A stretch of DNA of 64,000 bases, from contig NZ_JAQIBC010000001.1 in NCBI RefSeq assembly GCF_030347995.1, forward strand, positions 310,001 through 374,000, written 5' to 3'. Source of the stretch: Sulfurovum xiamenensis. Lineage in GTDB: Bacteria > Campylobacterota > Campylobacteria > Campylobacterales > Sulfurovaceae. The notes under the pieces were generated by a model, which ran no database searches, was not told the DNA's origin, and was given only the letters and a program-made list of their open reading frames with translations. Numbering within the stretch: the first letter of the stretch is position 1; each line of letters starts with the position of its first letter. The position numbers were made by a program, and so were the translations under genes. Positions 1 through 9,014 of the stretch are shown in pieces.

Positions 1-92
1 TGCCAGGCTGCAAACAGTAAACTTTATGATTGTGAGTTTATTGGAACTACACTTCTTACACTACACACTACAAAAGGGGGGAGAATAATACA

Positions 93-506
93 ATGAATAG
101 ACCTGATCCAATTGATGAAGAGTATATCTTTGAAAAAGGCTTGATAGTAAGTTCTACAGATCTTAAAGGCATCATTACATACGCGAATAGAAAATTCTGT
201 GAAATAGCAGGATATACCAAAGATGAACTCGTAGGCAAAAATCACAATATCGTCAGACATCCAGATATGCCAAAAGCAGCATTCAAAGAACTTTGGGACA
301 CAATACAGGGCGGAAAAGAGTGGACCGGTATCGTAAAGAACCTAAGAAAAGATGGCAGATATTATTGGGTTTATTCACATATTTCACCTATCATCGTTGA
401 TGGAGAGATCACTGGTTATACTGCAGCCAGAAGACCGGCATCTGAAACAGAAGTAACAGAGACAATTCCTATATACAGGGATTTATTAGAAAAAGAAAGT
501 AATTAA
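93..506 (+). CDS. Aer-type PAS domain sensor protein
   Basis: A 137-residue protein that is essentially one PAS domain (about residues 15-120). The run R-H-P-D-M-P, then A-F-x-x-L-W, then W-x-G-I-V-K-N and Y-Y-W-V is typical of the PAS fold of Aer-like redox and energy sensors, which usually bind FAD or heme. There is no output domain, so it probably hands its signal to a partner protein. The start follows a strong purine run (GGGGGGAGA, positions 74-82). It is the first gene of an operon with an Hpt protein, a hybrid histidine kinase and a receiver, which suggests it is the input module of that relay. The cofactor and the stimulus cannot be read from sequence. Confidence 0.8.
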   Translation: MNRPDPIDEEYIFEKGLIVSSTDLKGIITYANRKFCEIAGYTKDELVGKNHNIVRHPDMPKAAFKELWDTIQGGKEWTGIVKNLRKDGRYYWVYSHISPIIVDGEITGYTAARRPASETEVTETIPIYRDLLEKESN

Positions 507-524
507 AGAGAGGTTGTCAACAAA

Positions 525-1919
525 ATGTACTATATACTAAATGAAACAAATCAAATTATCGCTGCAGATAAAAGTCTATTGGAATTATGCGGTTTATCGC
601 ATATCGATGAATTATCATTAAAAATTGCATTAGGCGATACAAGATTTGATTTATCCGAAACAGATATCAAGATCACAACAGGTCAAGATGATACAATGTT
701 TCCGGTCTCTAAAACTTCCCTTTCAAGTATGCTTGGTCGTATCACATTGGTTGAAATCCAAACAGAAGAGGAAAAAGCTGCTGAAGATGATCTATCGGTA
801 TTAACACTTGATGATACTATAGAAAATATCGCACCTTTGGAAATAGAGAAAAGCAGTGAAGAAAAAGAAGTGGCTATCGATGACAACGAACTCTTTGATC
901 TTGTCATGGAAGAGGAAACAGAAAGTATCACTCCTCTTGGTAGTCAAGATACAAGTAAAGAGGCGGAGCTTGCCATAGAGGATAACGAACTCTTTGACCT
1001 TGTTATGGAAGAGGAGACAGAGCGCAGTGTTGAAACGGTAGAAGCACCACTCGATATTATGACCGAAGATACAGAGATCCTTGACTTGGGCTTATCCGAT
1101 AAAGAAGAAGTAGCTAGTGAGAAAACTGTGTCAGAAGAGAGTGCTGAAATTCTTGTAGATATCGATAAAGTGTGTCAACAGATCGGTATTTCTCATGAAG
1201 ACTACGATACATTCCTCAATGAATATATCGATACGGCACTGGGACTTGAGCAGGATCTACAGAGTGAAGAGAGTACAAAACGTTCCAATGCTGTTGCAAC
1301 ACTTTCTCATCTTGGTGAGGTATTACAACTACCGGTTATCGGAGACATCATAGCCAAAATAGATACTGTACCTGCAGATGAGCTAAAAGCAACTGTAGAA
1401 TCTTTTTACGCAACTCTCTCAAGAATCACTACAACACCAACTTCTCAAGCAGAACCTGAAATGACACTCCTTGATACCCAAGAAGAAGATAAGATGGATC
1501 TTTTCGATGTAGAAGAAAAAGAAGTTGAACTAGAAGCGCCTATCAATGAAAAGGGATTTGGTACGATTTCACTTGAAGGTATCAAACCTATTCACTTTGA
1601 CTTTCAACTTGAAGAAGCTGCTAATGATCTCTCTTTACCGGTTGACCTTATTGAAGAATTTGTACATGATTTTATCGAGCAATGTCATATTGAGACCAAA
1701 AATATGCTCAAAGCCTATGAAGAGGGTGATCTGGATGCCATTCAGAAAATAGGACATCTGCTTAAAGGTGCAGCAAGTAACCTTCGTATCAATCCACTCT
1801 CTGATACGCTCTATAAGATACAGTTTTGTGAAGACAGCAGTACTTTAGAAGCTTTGATCAAAGACTATTGGGGACACTTTTTGTCTTTCGAAATTCAAAT
1901 AAATGCGCTAGCAAAATAA
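525..1919 (+). CDS. Hpt-domain phosphotransfer protein with PAS-like start and acidic linker
   Basis: 464 residues. The C-terminal 100 residues are a histidine phosphotransfer (Hpt) domain with the signature G-H-L-L-K-G-A-A; His411 is the predicted phosphorylated residue. The first 40 residues (Y-Y-I-L-N-E-T-N-Q-I-I-A-A-D) resemble the start of a PAS fold. The middle is highly acidic and holds a 17-residue tandem repeat (residues 117-133 and 150-166). A helical stretch at about 215-300 may be a second, degenerate Hpt-like bundle. RBS AAAGAGAGG lies just after the preceding stop. Position between the PAS gene and the hybrid kinase suggests it shuttles phosphate from the kinase receiver to the downstream CheY-like protein. 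That route is inferred from operon structure. Confidence 0.75.
   Translation: MYYILNETNQIIAADKSLLELCGLSHIDELSLKIALGDTRFDLSETDIKITTGQDDTMFPVSKTSLSSMLGRITLVEIQTEEEKAAEDDLSVLTLDDTIENIAPLEIEKSSEEKEVAIDDNELFDLVMEEETESITPLGSQDTSKEAELAIEDNELFDLVMEEETERSVETVEAPLDIMTEDTEILDLGLSDKEEVASEKTVSEESAEILVDIDKVCQQIGISHEDYDTFLNEYIDTALGLEQDLQSEESTKRSNAVATLSHLGEVLQLPVIGDIIAKIDTVPADELKATVESFYATLSRITTTPTSQAEPEMTLLDTQEEDKMDLFDVEEKEVELEAPINEKGFGTISLEGIKPIHFDFQLEEAANDLSLPVDLIEEFVHDFIEQCHIETKNMLKAYEEGDLDAIQKIGHLLKGAASNLRINPLSDTLYKIQFCEDSSTLEALIKDYWGHFLSFEIQINALAK
873..1021 (+). repeat. 50-bp direct repeat, two units, inside the Hpt gene
   Basis: Two copies of about 50 bp start at 873 and 972 (period 99 bp) and encode the same 17-residue peptide, A-I-x-D-N-E-L-F-D-L-V-M-E-E-E-T-E. 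The units differ at several synonymous positions, so the duplication is not recent, while the peptide has been kept. The conserved hydrophobic core L-F-D-L-V-M in an acidic background looks like a short docking motif. Confidence 0.8.
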
Positions 1920-1932
1920 AAGGAAATACACT

Positions 1933-4900
1933 ATGACTATACGTAATAGACTCAAACTTATTGGTCTGGTACCAATTTCTCTACTCATTCTACTATCAAG
2001 TTATTTCTTTGTAACTTCATATGTAAACTATGAAAAGGCTAATGCACTGAAAACGACATTGATCAACAATGGTGCTTTGGACAAATCACTTATCGAAATC
2101 GGTAAAGAGAACGGATTAACAGCCTTATATCTTGGAAGCGATAAGAAAATGTATGCGGACGCACTTATCAAACAACGTGAGAAACTAGATGAGTCTTTTG
2201 AAAACCTCAAATATGAAATCATCACAGACAAAAAGGTATACCTTCCATTCTTAGTTGAACTATTAGAAGGAGGGGCGGCAAAAGCATTAGACCCTTATAC
2301 ACTGCTAGTAGCCAATATAGATAAACTTCCCGAAGCCAGAAAAAAGATAGATGCTGAAAATGTAGATTTTAAAACGACGTTTTTTCAAACCTATAGAAAC
2401 GGTCTATCTACACCAACGCTTGACAAGATCCTGATACTTAAGAAGTATGCACTTGATACAGATATTTCAGGACTGATCGATACACTTACACAAATTTATA
2501 CAGCTCAAGAGTACAGTGGACTTGAAAGAGGATTTATTGCATATTATATGGCAAAAAGATCTTCTCTCTCATTTGAGGAAATTGCATTATGGGATGAATT
2601 CAAAACAAAAGCACATATTTTTGATCTCAAACAGGTAAACAATGATGCATTGCGTACACAACTGGAAAAAGTCCTCTATAACGATCATGCCAAAGAAGTG
2701 ATGAATGACCTGGCTCTGACATCATCTGCGATCCAGACAGATATCGATAACGGTGACTATGCAGAAGAAGTTATGGACTGGTTTGCATTGCAGACACAGA
2801 AGATCGCACTGCTTTCAAAAGCAGAACTCGTGGTTTCAAATGCTCTATGGAAAAAAAGTAACCTCTATCTTGATAAACAACTTTTGCTTCTTGCTATCGC
2901 AGGCGCTATCTGGTTGCTGAGTTTTATTTTGGCCTACCTGGGGTACACAACAGCAAGAGATATTACAAGAAACATTAAAGAGCTTGAAGACGTATTGAAC
3001 AAAGCGGTTGAAGAGATGAAAGCCAGTGATCAATACCTTGCATCAGATTCACATGCGATTGAAAATATCGACCTTGATACGCATGAAGGTACAAAAGAAG
3101 CCTATAAATTCCTTGAGGACCTTGTTGAAACAGCAAAAGATGATAAACTTATTGCCCTCCAGGCCAATGAAGCAAAATCACTTTTCCTCGCAAACATGTC
3201 ACATGAGATTCGTACACCTCTGAACGGTATTGTTGGATTTACAGAGATCTTACGTAGTACGAATCTTACTGAAGAACAAGAAGAGTTTCTTTCAATTATT
3301 GATAAAAGTTCTGAAAACCTTCTTAGTATTATCAATAACATTCTCGACCTTTCAAAAATTGAAAGTAACAAGGTCGAGATTGAAAGTATCGTATTTGATG
3401 CAGCTGAAGAGTTTGAGAGTGCAGTTGAGACCTATGCAGTTGCAGCAACAGAGAAAAATATTGACATGAACTACTACATGGATCCAACGATTTCTGCAAA
3501 ACTCAAAGGGGATCCGACGAAGATCAAAGAGATTGTGATTAACCTTCTTTCCAATGCCGTTAAGTTTACAAGTTACGGTGGAGAAGTCAATCTTGATATT
3601 GTCAAAGAGACAGATGAAAATGGTGTGAATAGAGTGAAGTTCAGTGTTAGAGATAACGGTATTGGTATGACTAAAGACCAACAATCTCGTATTTTTGATG
3701 CCTTCTCTCAGGCCGATGTATCGGTCACAAGAAAGTATGGTGGTACAGGTCTTGGTTTGACTATTTCTAGTCAATTCGTTGAACTTATGGGTGGAAAACT
3801 TGAACTTGAAAGTGCTAAAGACTACGGTACAACATTCTTCTTCTCACTACCATTAGAAGAGGTTGCATCGACTGAGGTAAACTATGAAAATGCATTCACC
3901 GATCTTGTCCTAGGTAAATATGAGCAGGATGTTCCGACAAAACTAGACAAAAATCTAGAAAAATGGTTTGAATACTTTGGACCAACTGTCAAACATTTTG
4001 AATCCATAGCTGAACTCAAAGAGCTTGATTATAATGATACCTGTAAGAACTACTGGATCGATATTGACAAAGCAAGACAAAACATGCTTGATGCTATTGA
4101 AAATATGGATAAATCGAAACTCATTGTGATTGCCAATGTTACAAGCCGTAATAAGGTTGAAGCACTGGGTATTGATCAAAGCAATGTTCTCTTTAAGCCG
4201 GTTACACTCAGTAAACTAAAAACTGTCTTGAACAATACTGCGACTATCGCGCCTCAGCGTATTGAAGAAGCAGCAGCAGTACAACAGACCAGATTTGATG
4301 CTAAAGTATTAGTGACAGAAGACAATATTATTAACCAGAAACTTATTAGACGTATACTTGAAGAGCATGGGATTACCGTGGATATCGCAAATAACGGTCT
4401 TGAATCCTTTGAAAAACGTAGAAGTGGTGATTATGACCTCCTCTTTATGGATATTCAAATGCCTGTGATGGATGGTATTGAAGCGACACATGAGATCCTT
4501 GACTATGAAGAGGATGAAGAGTTAGCACATATCCCGATCGTAGCTTTAACAGCCAATGCCCTTAAAGGTGACAGAGAGCGATTCTTGGCTGAAGGTATGG
4601 ATGAGTATATCACTAAACCTATTGAAACGACTGAACTACTTTATATCCTAAACAAGTTCTTATCAGACAAAGCAACTAGTGAAACTGCAGAAACTACCAA
4701 AACAGAAGAAACAGTGGTTAAAGTATCTGAAGAGAGTATCACTCCAGCAGTTGAGATCTCTGATGAACCAGAACTTACGCTTGAAGAGCCTGCGGTAGAG
4801 AACATTGAAACACCTAAAAAAGCAAAGATCCTGATTGCTAAAAAATTATTGCTGGCTCGTAGAGTTTTAGCAAAAGTTTTGGAAAATCTAGGACATGACT

Positions 4901-5142
4901 ATGATACATTGGATGATATAGAGATGTTAGAGAACACATTGGCATCAGGCGACTATGATATACTCTTTACTGATACAGACCTAGTTACAGAGAGTATCAG
5001 CCACTCTAATGGAAATGTAGCTATAATTTCATCAAGCAATACAAATGCTCTTCAAGAAGTCAATGTACAAAAGGGTGAAACCATCTCAAGTACTGCTTCT
5101 AAAGAAGAGATAGAAAACATAATCACAAAGTATAGAGGATAA
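1933..5142 (+). CDS. Hybrid sensor histidine kinase with NIT-like sensor and two receiver domains
   Basis: 1069 residues. TM helix at about 11-29, a periplasmic all-helical region of about 285 residues resembling the nitrate/nitrite-sensing (NIT) fold, and a second TM at about 316-338. Then HisKA with A-N-M-S-H-E-I-R-T-P-L-N-G (phosphorylated His424), HATPase with D-N-G-I-G-M and G-G-T-G-L-G-L, and a canonical receiver (M-D-I-Q-M-P, Asp840). The last about 115 residues are a second receiver that keeps an acceptor-like Asp1014 but has A-K-K where the acidic pocket should be, so it is probably inactive. It lies 13 bp after the Hpt gene and 5 bp before a CheY-like gene, forming a full multistep phosphorelay. 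The NIT assignment is by resemblance and the ligand is unknown. Confidence 0.85.
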   Translation: MTIRNRLKLIGLVPISLLILLSSYFFVTSYVNYEKANALKTTLINNGALDKSLIEIGKENGLTALYLGSDKKMYADALIKQREKLDESFENLKYEIITDKKVYLPFLVELLEGGAAKALDPYTLLVANIDKLPEARKKIDAENVDFKTTFFQTYRNGLSTPTLDKILILKKYALDTDISGLIDTLTQIYTAQEYSGLERGFIAYYMAKRSSLSFEEIALWDEFKTKAHIFDLKQVNNDALRTQLEKVLYNDHAKEVMNDLALTSSAIQTDIDNGDYAEEVMDWFALQTQKIALLSKAELVVSNALWKKSNLYLDKQLLLLAIAGAIWLLSFILAYLGYTTARDITRNIKELEDVLNKAVEEMKASDQYLASDSHAIENIDLDTHEGTKEAYKFLEDLVETAKDDKLIALQANEAKSLFLANMSHEIRTPLNGIVGFTEILRSTNLTEEQEEFLSIIDKSSENLLSIINNILDLSKIESNKVEIESIVFDAAEEFESAVETYAVAATEKNIDMNYYMDPTISAKLKGDPTKIKEIVINLLSNAVKFTSYGGEVNLDIVKETDENGVNRVKFSVRDNGIGMTKDQQSRIFDAFSQADVSVTRKYGGTGLGLTISSQFVELMGGKLELESAKDYGTTFFFSLPLEEVASTEVNYENAFTDLVLGKYEQDVPTKLDKNLEKWFEYFGPTVKHFESIAELKELDYNDTCKNYWIDIDKARQNMLDAIENMDKSKLIVIANVTSRNKVEALGIDQSNVLFKPVTLSKLKTVLNNTATIAPQRIEEAAAVQQTRFDAKVLVTEDNIINQKLIRRILEEHGITVDIANNGLESFEKRRSGDYDLLFMDIQMPVMDGIEATHEILDYEEDEELAHIPIVALTANALKGDRERFLAEGMDEYITKPIETTELLYILNKFLSDKATSETAETTKTEETVVKVSEESITPAVEISDEPELTLEEPAVENIETPKKAKILIAKKLLLARRVLAKVLENLGHDYDTLDDIEMLENTLASGDYDILFTDTDLVTESISHSNGNVAIISSSNTNALQEVNVQKGETISSTASKEEIENIITKYRG

Positions 5143-5147
5143 GAAAC

Positions 5148-5516
5148 ATGGCATTAAAAGTACTTGTTGTTGATGATGACTTCATCAACAGAAAGCTCAT
5201 ACAGACTCTTTTAAAAAAGAATCCAAAAGTAACAGAGATCATAGAGGCAGAAAATGGGTCTGACGCATTAGATAAAATGAAAAAAGATCCTAGTATCAAT
5301 ATGATACTCTTGGATATCATGATGCCAGTTGTGGATGGGATAGAGTTTTTGAAGATCTTTAGATCTGACATGAATAATGCACATGTACCTGTTATTGTAC
5401 TCTCTACGGATGATACACGTAAAACAGAAGTCTATGATAATGGGGCAAACGACTTCTTGCGTAAACCTGTTATGCAAGATAATCTCTATGAAAAAATAGA
5501 CCAGTGGGCAAACTAA
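5148..5516 (+). CDS. Single-domain CheY-like response regulator
   Basis: 122 residues, one receiver domain and nothing else. The acidic pocket is V-V-D-D-D (residues 7-11), the acceptor is Asp56 in L-L-D-I-M-M-P, the switch residues are S86/T87, and the conserved lysine is Lys106 in R-K-P. It starts 5 bp after the hybrid kinase stop and its RBS (AGAGGATAAG) lies in the kinase gene's end, so translation is probably coupled. It is the likely terminal acceptor of the relay. With no DNA-binding or enzymatic domain it must act by protein contact. It is not obviously the chemotaxis CheY, because no che genes are nearby. Confidence 0.88.
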   Translation: MALKVLVVDDDFINRKLIQTLLKKNPKVTEIIEAENGSDALDKMKKDPSINMILLDIMMPVVDGIEFLKIFRSDMNNAHVPVIVLSTDDTRKTEVYDNGANDFLRKPVMQDNLYEKIDQWAN

Positions 5517-5542
5517 CTGATCTCTTACAACAATAAATCCTG

Positions 5543-5558
5543 CCAGCCATAAGGCTGG
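5543..5558. terminator. Hairpin between convergent receiver gene and lon
   Basis: A 6-bp GC-rich stem CCAGCC-ATAA-GGCTGG lies in the 64-bp space between two convergent genes. It would serve both strands, but neither side has a proper T-tract, so the terminator call is moderate. Confidence 0.45.
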
Positions 5559-5580
5559 TTAAACTCTATAAAAAATCTCC

Positions 5581-8001
5581 TTATTTTACAAATATCTCTT
5601 TCAATACTTCTTCAATACGAGACACCCCGATAACTTTTACGTTATTCTTTACTTCATCAGGAATATCATCTAGATCACGTTCATAGTTCTTCATTGGAAT
5701 AAGCGCCTTTTCAACTCCTGCTTTGTATGCAGCGATCAATTTCTCTTTGAGCCCGCCGATAGGCAATACTTTTCCTGTCAGTGTGACTTCACCGGTCATA
5801 GCGACTTTATTGTCTATCTTTTGTCCGCTTAAGATGGAAGCGATGGCACTTACCATGGCGATACCCGCACTTGGGCCATCTTTCGGCGTTGCTCCTTCAG
5901 GTACATGGATATGAAGGTCATAACGCTTATAGACTTCACTTGGATCCACTGCGATACGCTCTTCTCTCTCTTTTGCACTATGAGGAATGATTGAAGGTGA
6001 GATAGGAAGTTCACCACTGTCTATTAGTATCTTCACAACAGAATGTGCGATACGCACAGACTCTTTCATCACATCACCTAAACTACCGGTAAGCTGTAAT
6101 GCTCCCTTACCTTTGATCTTAATCGCTTCAATGGTTAAAACATCTCCCCCCACCGCTGTCCAAGCCAAACCACTGACAATTCCGACTTGAGGCTTACTGT
6201 CTACTTGCGATATCTCGAAGACTTTTTTGTCTGTAAACTTCTCCAGGTTCTTTCTTGTGATGCTTATCGACTCTATTGTTTTATCTTCTAGTAGTTGTCT
6301 TGCACCTTTTCTCATTAAGCCGGCAATCCTACGGCGTAAATTCCGTACCCCAGCTTCTCTAGTATATTCATCTATCAGTGTTTTTAGTGCTTTATCTGTA
6401 ATGGAAAACTCTCTACTCTTTAACGCATGTTTTTTCAGTTCCTGAGGTATGAGATAGCGCTTTGCGATCTCAAACTTCTCTTTAGGTGTATAGGAGTTCA
6501 ACCCTATAAACTCCATCCTGTCACGCAGTGGTGCAGGTATACGTCCCACGTCATTTGCAGTCGCAATAAAAATAGCTTTACTCAGATCAATGTTGAAATT
6601 GAGATAATAATCTCTATACTTACTGTTTTGCTCCGGGTCAAGTATCTCAAGCAGCGCTGCAGTAGGGTCACCTCTCATGCTGCGTCCTACTTTATCTATC
6701 TCATCAAGTACGATGACCGGGTCCATGCTTTTGGCTTCTATCAATCCCTGCACTAAACGTCCAGGCATTGCTCCTACATAGGTTCTTCGGTGTCCTCTCA
6801 GTTCATTAACATCTTCAAGTCCACCAAGCGCCATGCGCACAAGAGGCCTTCCCAATGCCGTAGCGATGGAGTTGGCGAGTGAAGTTTTACCTACACCCGG
6901 AGGTCCTGCAAAACAGAGTATGACACCTCCAGTCTCTTTTTGTTTGATACCTCTAAGCTCTGCCAATTCACGAACGGAGAAAAACTCAACGATACGCTCT
7001 TTTGGTTTTTCCAAAGAGTAATGGTCTTTATCGAGCTCAAGTGACACATCTTTCACACTGAGATTTTTCTTGGTCAACTTTCCAAATGGTAGTTCAAGTA
7101 CCCATTCCAGATAACTCTGAAGTACATTGGCATCAGCAGAGTCAGGATGCATACGGGCAAAACGGTCTAACTGTTTGCTGATCTCTTTAAACGCATCCTC
7201 TTGCATGTGGGGTTTGAGTTCTGCTATTTTTTCTCTAAAGTTAGCGATCTCCTCTTCCCTTTGCGTATCCATGCCCAACTCTTGCTGTATCTCTTTTAGC
7301 TGTTCTTTAAGGAAATACTCTTTATTGGTCTGTTCTATCTTCGAATGCACTTTTGTACGTATCTCACGCTGTACCTTTGCAGATTCTATCTGAGAGGTTA
7401 CGATGTCAATGAGCCCCAAGAGACGTTTTTCTATATTCATCTCCACATAAAGGACATACGCAACTTCTTTATCCAGTTTCAACATAGAAGAGACCAAGTC
7501 TGCGATACGGTTCGGCTCATCATTCTCCTCTATGGTACGTACAAGATCCGCAGGTATTTGACTGTTCAGAGCAGAAAGTTTTTTTACCTTGTCTCTAAGA
7601 ATATCCATCAAAGCATCTGCTTTGAGCTTATTATAACTCTCTAACGTGACCACATCTATCACAGCACGGTTAAAAGGACCTTCTTGAGGTTCAACGATCT
7701 TTCCACGGGCAAGTCCCTGGAAAAGTATCTTGACCCTGCCATCAGGTATATGTACTTTTCTCATGATCGATCCGATCACCCCTACTTTATACATGGTATC
7801 AAAATCATGTGTACCCTCTTTACCAGGCATAGAAGAAGTCACAAAGAGTAATGAGTTATTTTCCATCGCATCAGCTGCCGCATCGATATCTTTTTGGTCT
7901 GTAAGAAAGATGGGACTTATCATAAATGGGTAGAGGAAAAGTTCATCCTCAACCACTATAGGTAAGGTAGTCGGAAATGCATCATAATCACTGAGTTGCA
8001 T
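5581..8001 (-). CDS. lon: ATP-dependent protease Lon
   Basis: 806 residues, the usual length for bacterial LonA. The N-terminal substrate domain covers about 1-300. The AAA+ module has Walker A G-P-P-G-V-G-K-T (Lys372) and Walker B V-I-V-L-D-E-I-D-K. The protease domain has K-D-G-P-S-A-G with catalytic Ser711, and Lys754 in G-G-L-K-E-K, giving the Ser-Lys dyad. Lon degrades misfolded and regulatory proteins in the cytoplasm. RBS AAAGGAG precedes the ATG. It lies 84 bp downstream of bamD in the same direction, a neighbourhood shared with other Campylobacterota. A hairpin lies in that gap, so lon may also have its own promoter. No heat-shock operator was recognised. Confidence 0.97.
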   Translation of the reverse strand: MQLSDYDAFPTTLPIVVEDELFLYPFMISPIFLTDQKDIDAAADAMENNSLLFVTSSMPGKEGTHDFDTMYKVGVIGSIMRKVHIPDGRVKILFQGLARGKIVEPQEGPFNRAVIDVVTLESYNKLKADALMDILRDKVKKLSALNSQIPADLVRTIEENDEPNRIADLVSSMLKLDKEVAYVLYVEMNIEKRLLGLIDIVTSQIESAKVQREIRTKVHSKIEQTNKEYFLKEQLKEIQQELGMDTQREEEIANFREKIAELKPHMQEDAFKEISKQLDRFARMHPDSADANVLQSYLEWVLELPFGKLTKKNLSVKDVSLELDKDHYSLEKPKERIVEFFSVRELAELRGIKQKETGGVILCFAGPPGVGKTSLANSIATALGRPLVRMALGGLEDVNELRGHRRTYVGAMPGRLVQGLIEAKSMDPVIVLDEIDKVGRSMRGDPTAALLEILDPEQNSKYRDYYLNFNIDLSKAIFIATANDVGRIPAPLRDRMEFIGLNSYTPKEKFEIAKRYLIPQELKKHALKSREFSITDKALKTLIDEYTREAGVRNLRRRIAGLMRKGARQLLEDKTIESISITRKNLEKFTDKKVFEISQVDSKPQVGIVSGLAWTAVGGDVLTIEAIKIKGKGALQLTGSLGDVMKESVRIAHSVVKILIDSGELPISPSIIPHSAKEREERIAVDPSEVYKRYDLHIHVPEGATPKDGPSAGIAMVSAIASILSGQKIDNKVAMTGEVTLTGKVLPIGGLKEKLIAAYKAGVEKALIPMKNYERDLDDIPDEVKNNVKVIGVSRIEEVLKEIFVK

Positions 8002-8045
8002 AATGTTGCTCCTTTAAAAATATTAAATTTTGTTTTATATATCAA

Positions 8046-8064
8046 ACACACCCTTAAAAGGTGT
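8046..8064 (-). terminator. Possible hairpin between bamD and lon
   Basis: An inverted repeat ACACC-N7-GGTGT (extendable with a bulge) lies in the 84-bp bamD-lon gap. On the minus strand it is followed by GTTTGATATAT, only weakly T-rich. It may reduce read-through from bamD into lon. Confidence 0.35.
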
Positions 8065-8085
8065 TGTGTTCCTGCATTTTAAAGA

Positions 8086-8739
8086 TTAGTCGAAGACATA
8101 ACCTATGATGCCTTTTTCAGGTGGCGTAATATCAGTCATTTCAACCACAGAGCCTTTGTTTTTCTCTCTGTAGATCTTGGCTGCCTCTTCTTTGCCTGTA
8201 CGGTCATAGAGTGCTGCGATATTTTCATTGAGCAGATATTGACTCATATGTAATCTTATCAGCATAGTGTTAACAAGCGGTGCATAAGGGGAGCCCGGAT
8301 AACGATTGATATACACTTTAGCCGTAGCGATACTGTCCATAATGAGCTTTTGGTCTTTATAGACATCTTTGATACCTAAGAATGATGCCTTGAGTTTCAT
8401 GAAGTCTGTATATTCACGGCTCTCATACTCGCCAAAACGTTTGTTATACTCATCAAGATAATAGTTTGCAAGCAGGTACTCTTCCGCATTCATATGTGCA
8501 TGAGCAAGCATCATCAAAGAGGTCGGCATAAGGGGTGAACGCATATGTTCACTCTTAAGAGATATATAATATGCATCAGCCTTATCCAAGTTTCCGCTCG
8601 TAATACTGTTGGCTATCTTCTGATACCAATAGAGTGCCGGTTTATTAAACTCAGCCACTTCCTTCTCATCACCACACCCCACAAATAAAAATGATATCGC
8701 TGCAGCCATACCTACCAACACACTTTTCTTCAAGTTCAT
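8086..8739 (-). CDS. bamD: Outer membrane assembly lipoprotein BamD
   Basis: 217 residues from the start chosen here. The ATG at 8739 gives a perfect lipoprotein signal (M-N-L-K-K, hydrophobic stretch, lipobox L-F-V-G-C with Cys22) and has AGGGAAAG upstream. A longer reading from 8844 would bury that signal peptide inside the protein and is rejected. The mature part is made of helical TPR-like repeats (A-L-Y-W-Y-Q-K-I-A, Y-L-L-A-N-Y-Y-L-D-E-Y, A-K-V-Y-I-N-R-Y-P-G-S-P-Y-A), the pattern of BamD/ComL. It acts in the periplasm as the essential helical scaffold of the BAM complex that inserts outer-membrane beta-barrels. Confidence 0.88.
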   Translation of the reverse strand: MNLKKSVLVGMAAAISFLFVGCGDEKEVAEFNKPALYWYQKIANSITSGNLDKADAYYISLKSEHMRSPLMPTSLMMLAHAHMNAEEYLLANYYLDEYNKRFGEYESREYTDFMKLKASFLGIKDVYKDQKLIMDSIATAKVYINRYPGSPYAPLVNTMLIRLHMSQYLLNENIAALYDRTGKEEAAKIYREKNKGSVVEMTDITPPEKGIIGYVFD

Positions 8740-8920
8740 ATCTTTCCCTAAATTAAAATCTAATAATATATATAATAGCTCAAAGTATGTAAAAAGCGTA
8801 TTAGCTTTGTACAAACAATCTATATAAACCATAAAAGATCTCATTTTTTTATCTAGTCCGTGTAGTAATATTCCTCTTTATATTATGTAATATTTAAGAA
8901 TAAATTAATTATAAACGTCC

Positions 8921-8926
8921 TATAAT
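8921..8926 (+). promoter_or_regulatory. -10 box upstream of the pilus-tip operon
   Basis: A perfect TATAAT lies in a very AT-rich 275-bp gap between bamD (minus) and the large secreted-protein gene (plus). It is about 89 bp before the chosen start. No clear -35 is visible, as is common in Campylobacterota. The rest of the gap shows no small gene or strong hairpin. Confidence 0.45.
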
Positions 8927-9014
8927 GAATAAATATTTGGGCATCTTATACCCTGGAGTTATACATCATTTAAAATATACACATTGGGTGCACATATAAG
9001 GGAGAATGGAAGAT

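Noticed and set aside
3352-3774. 140-codon minus-strand frame inside the hybrid kinase
   Set aside because: Antisense to the conserved HisKA/HATPase domains, with no start signal.
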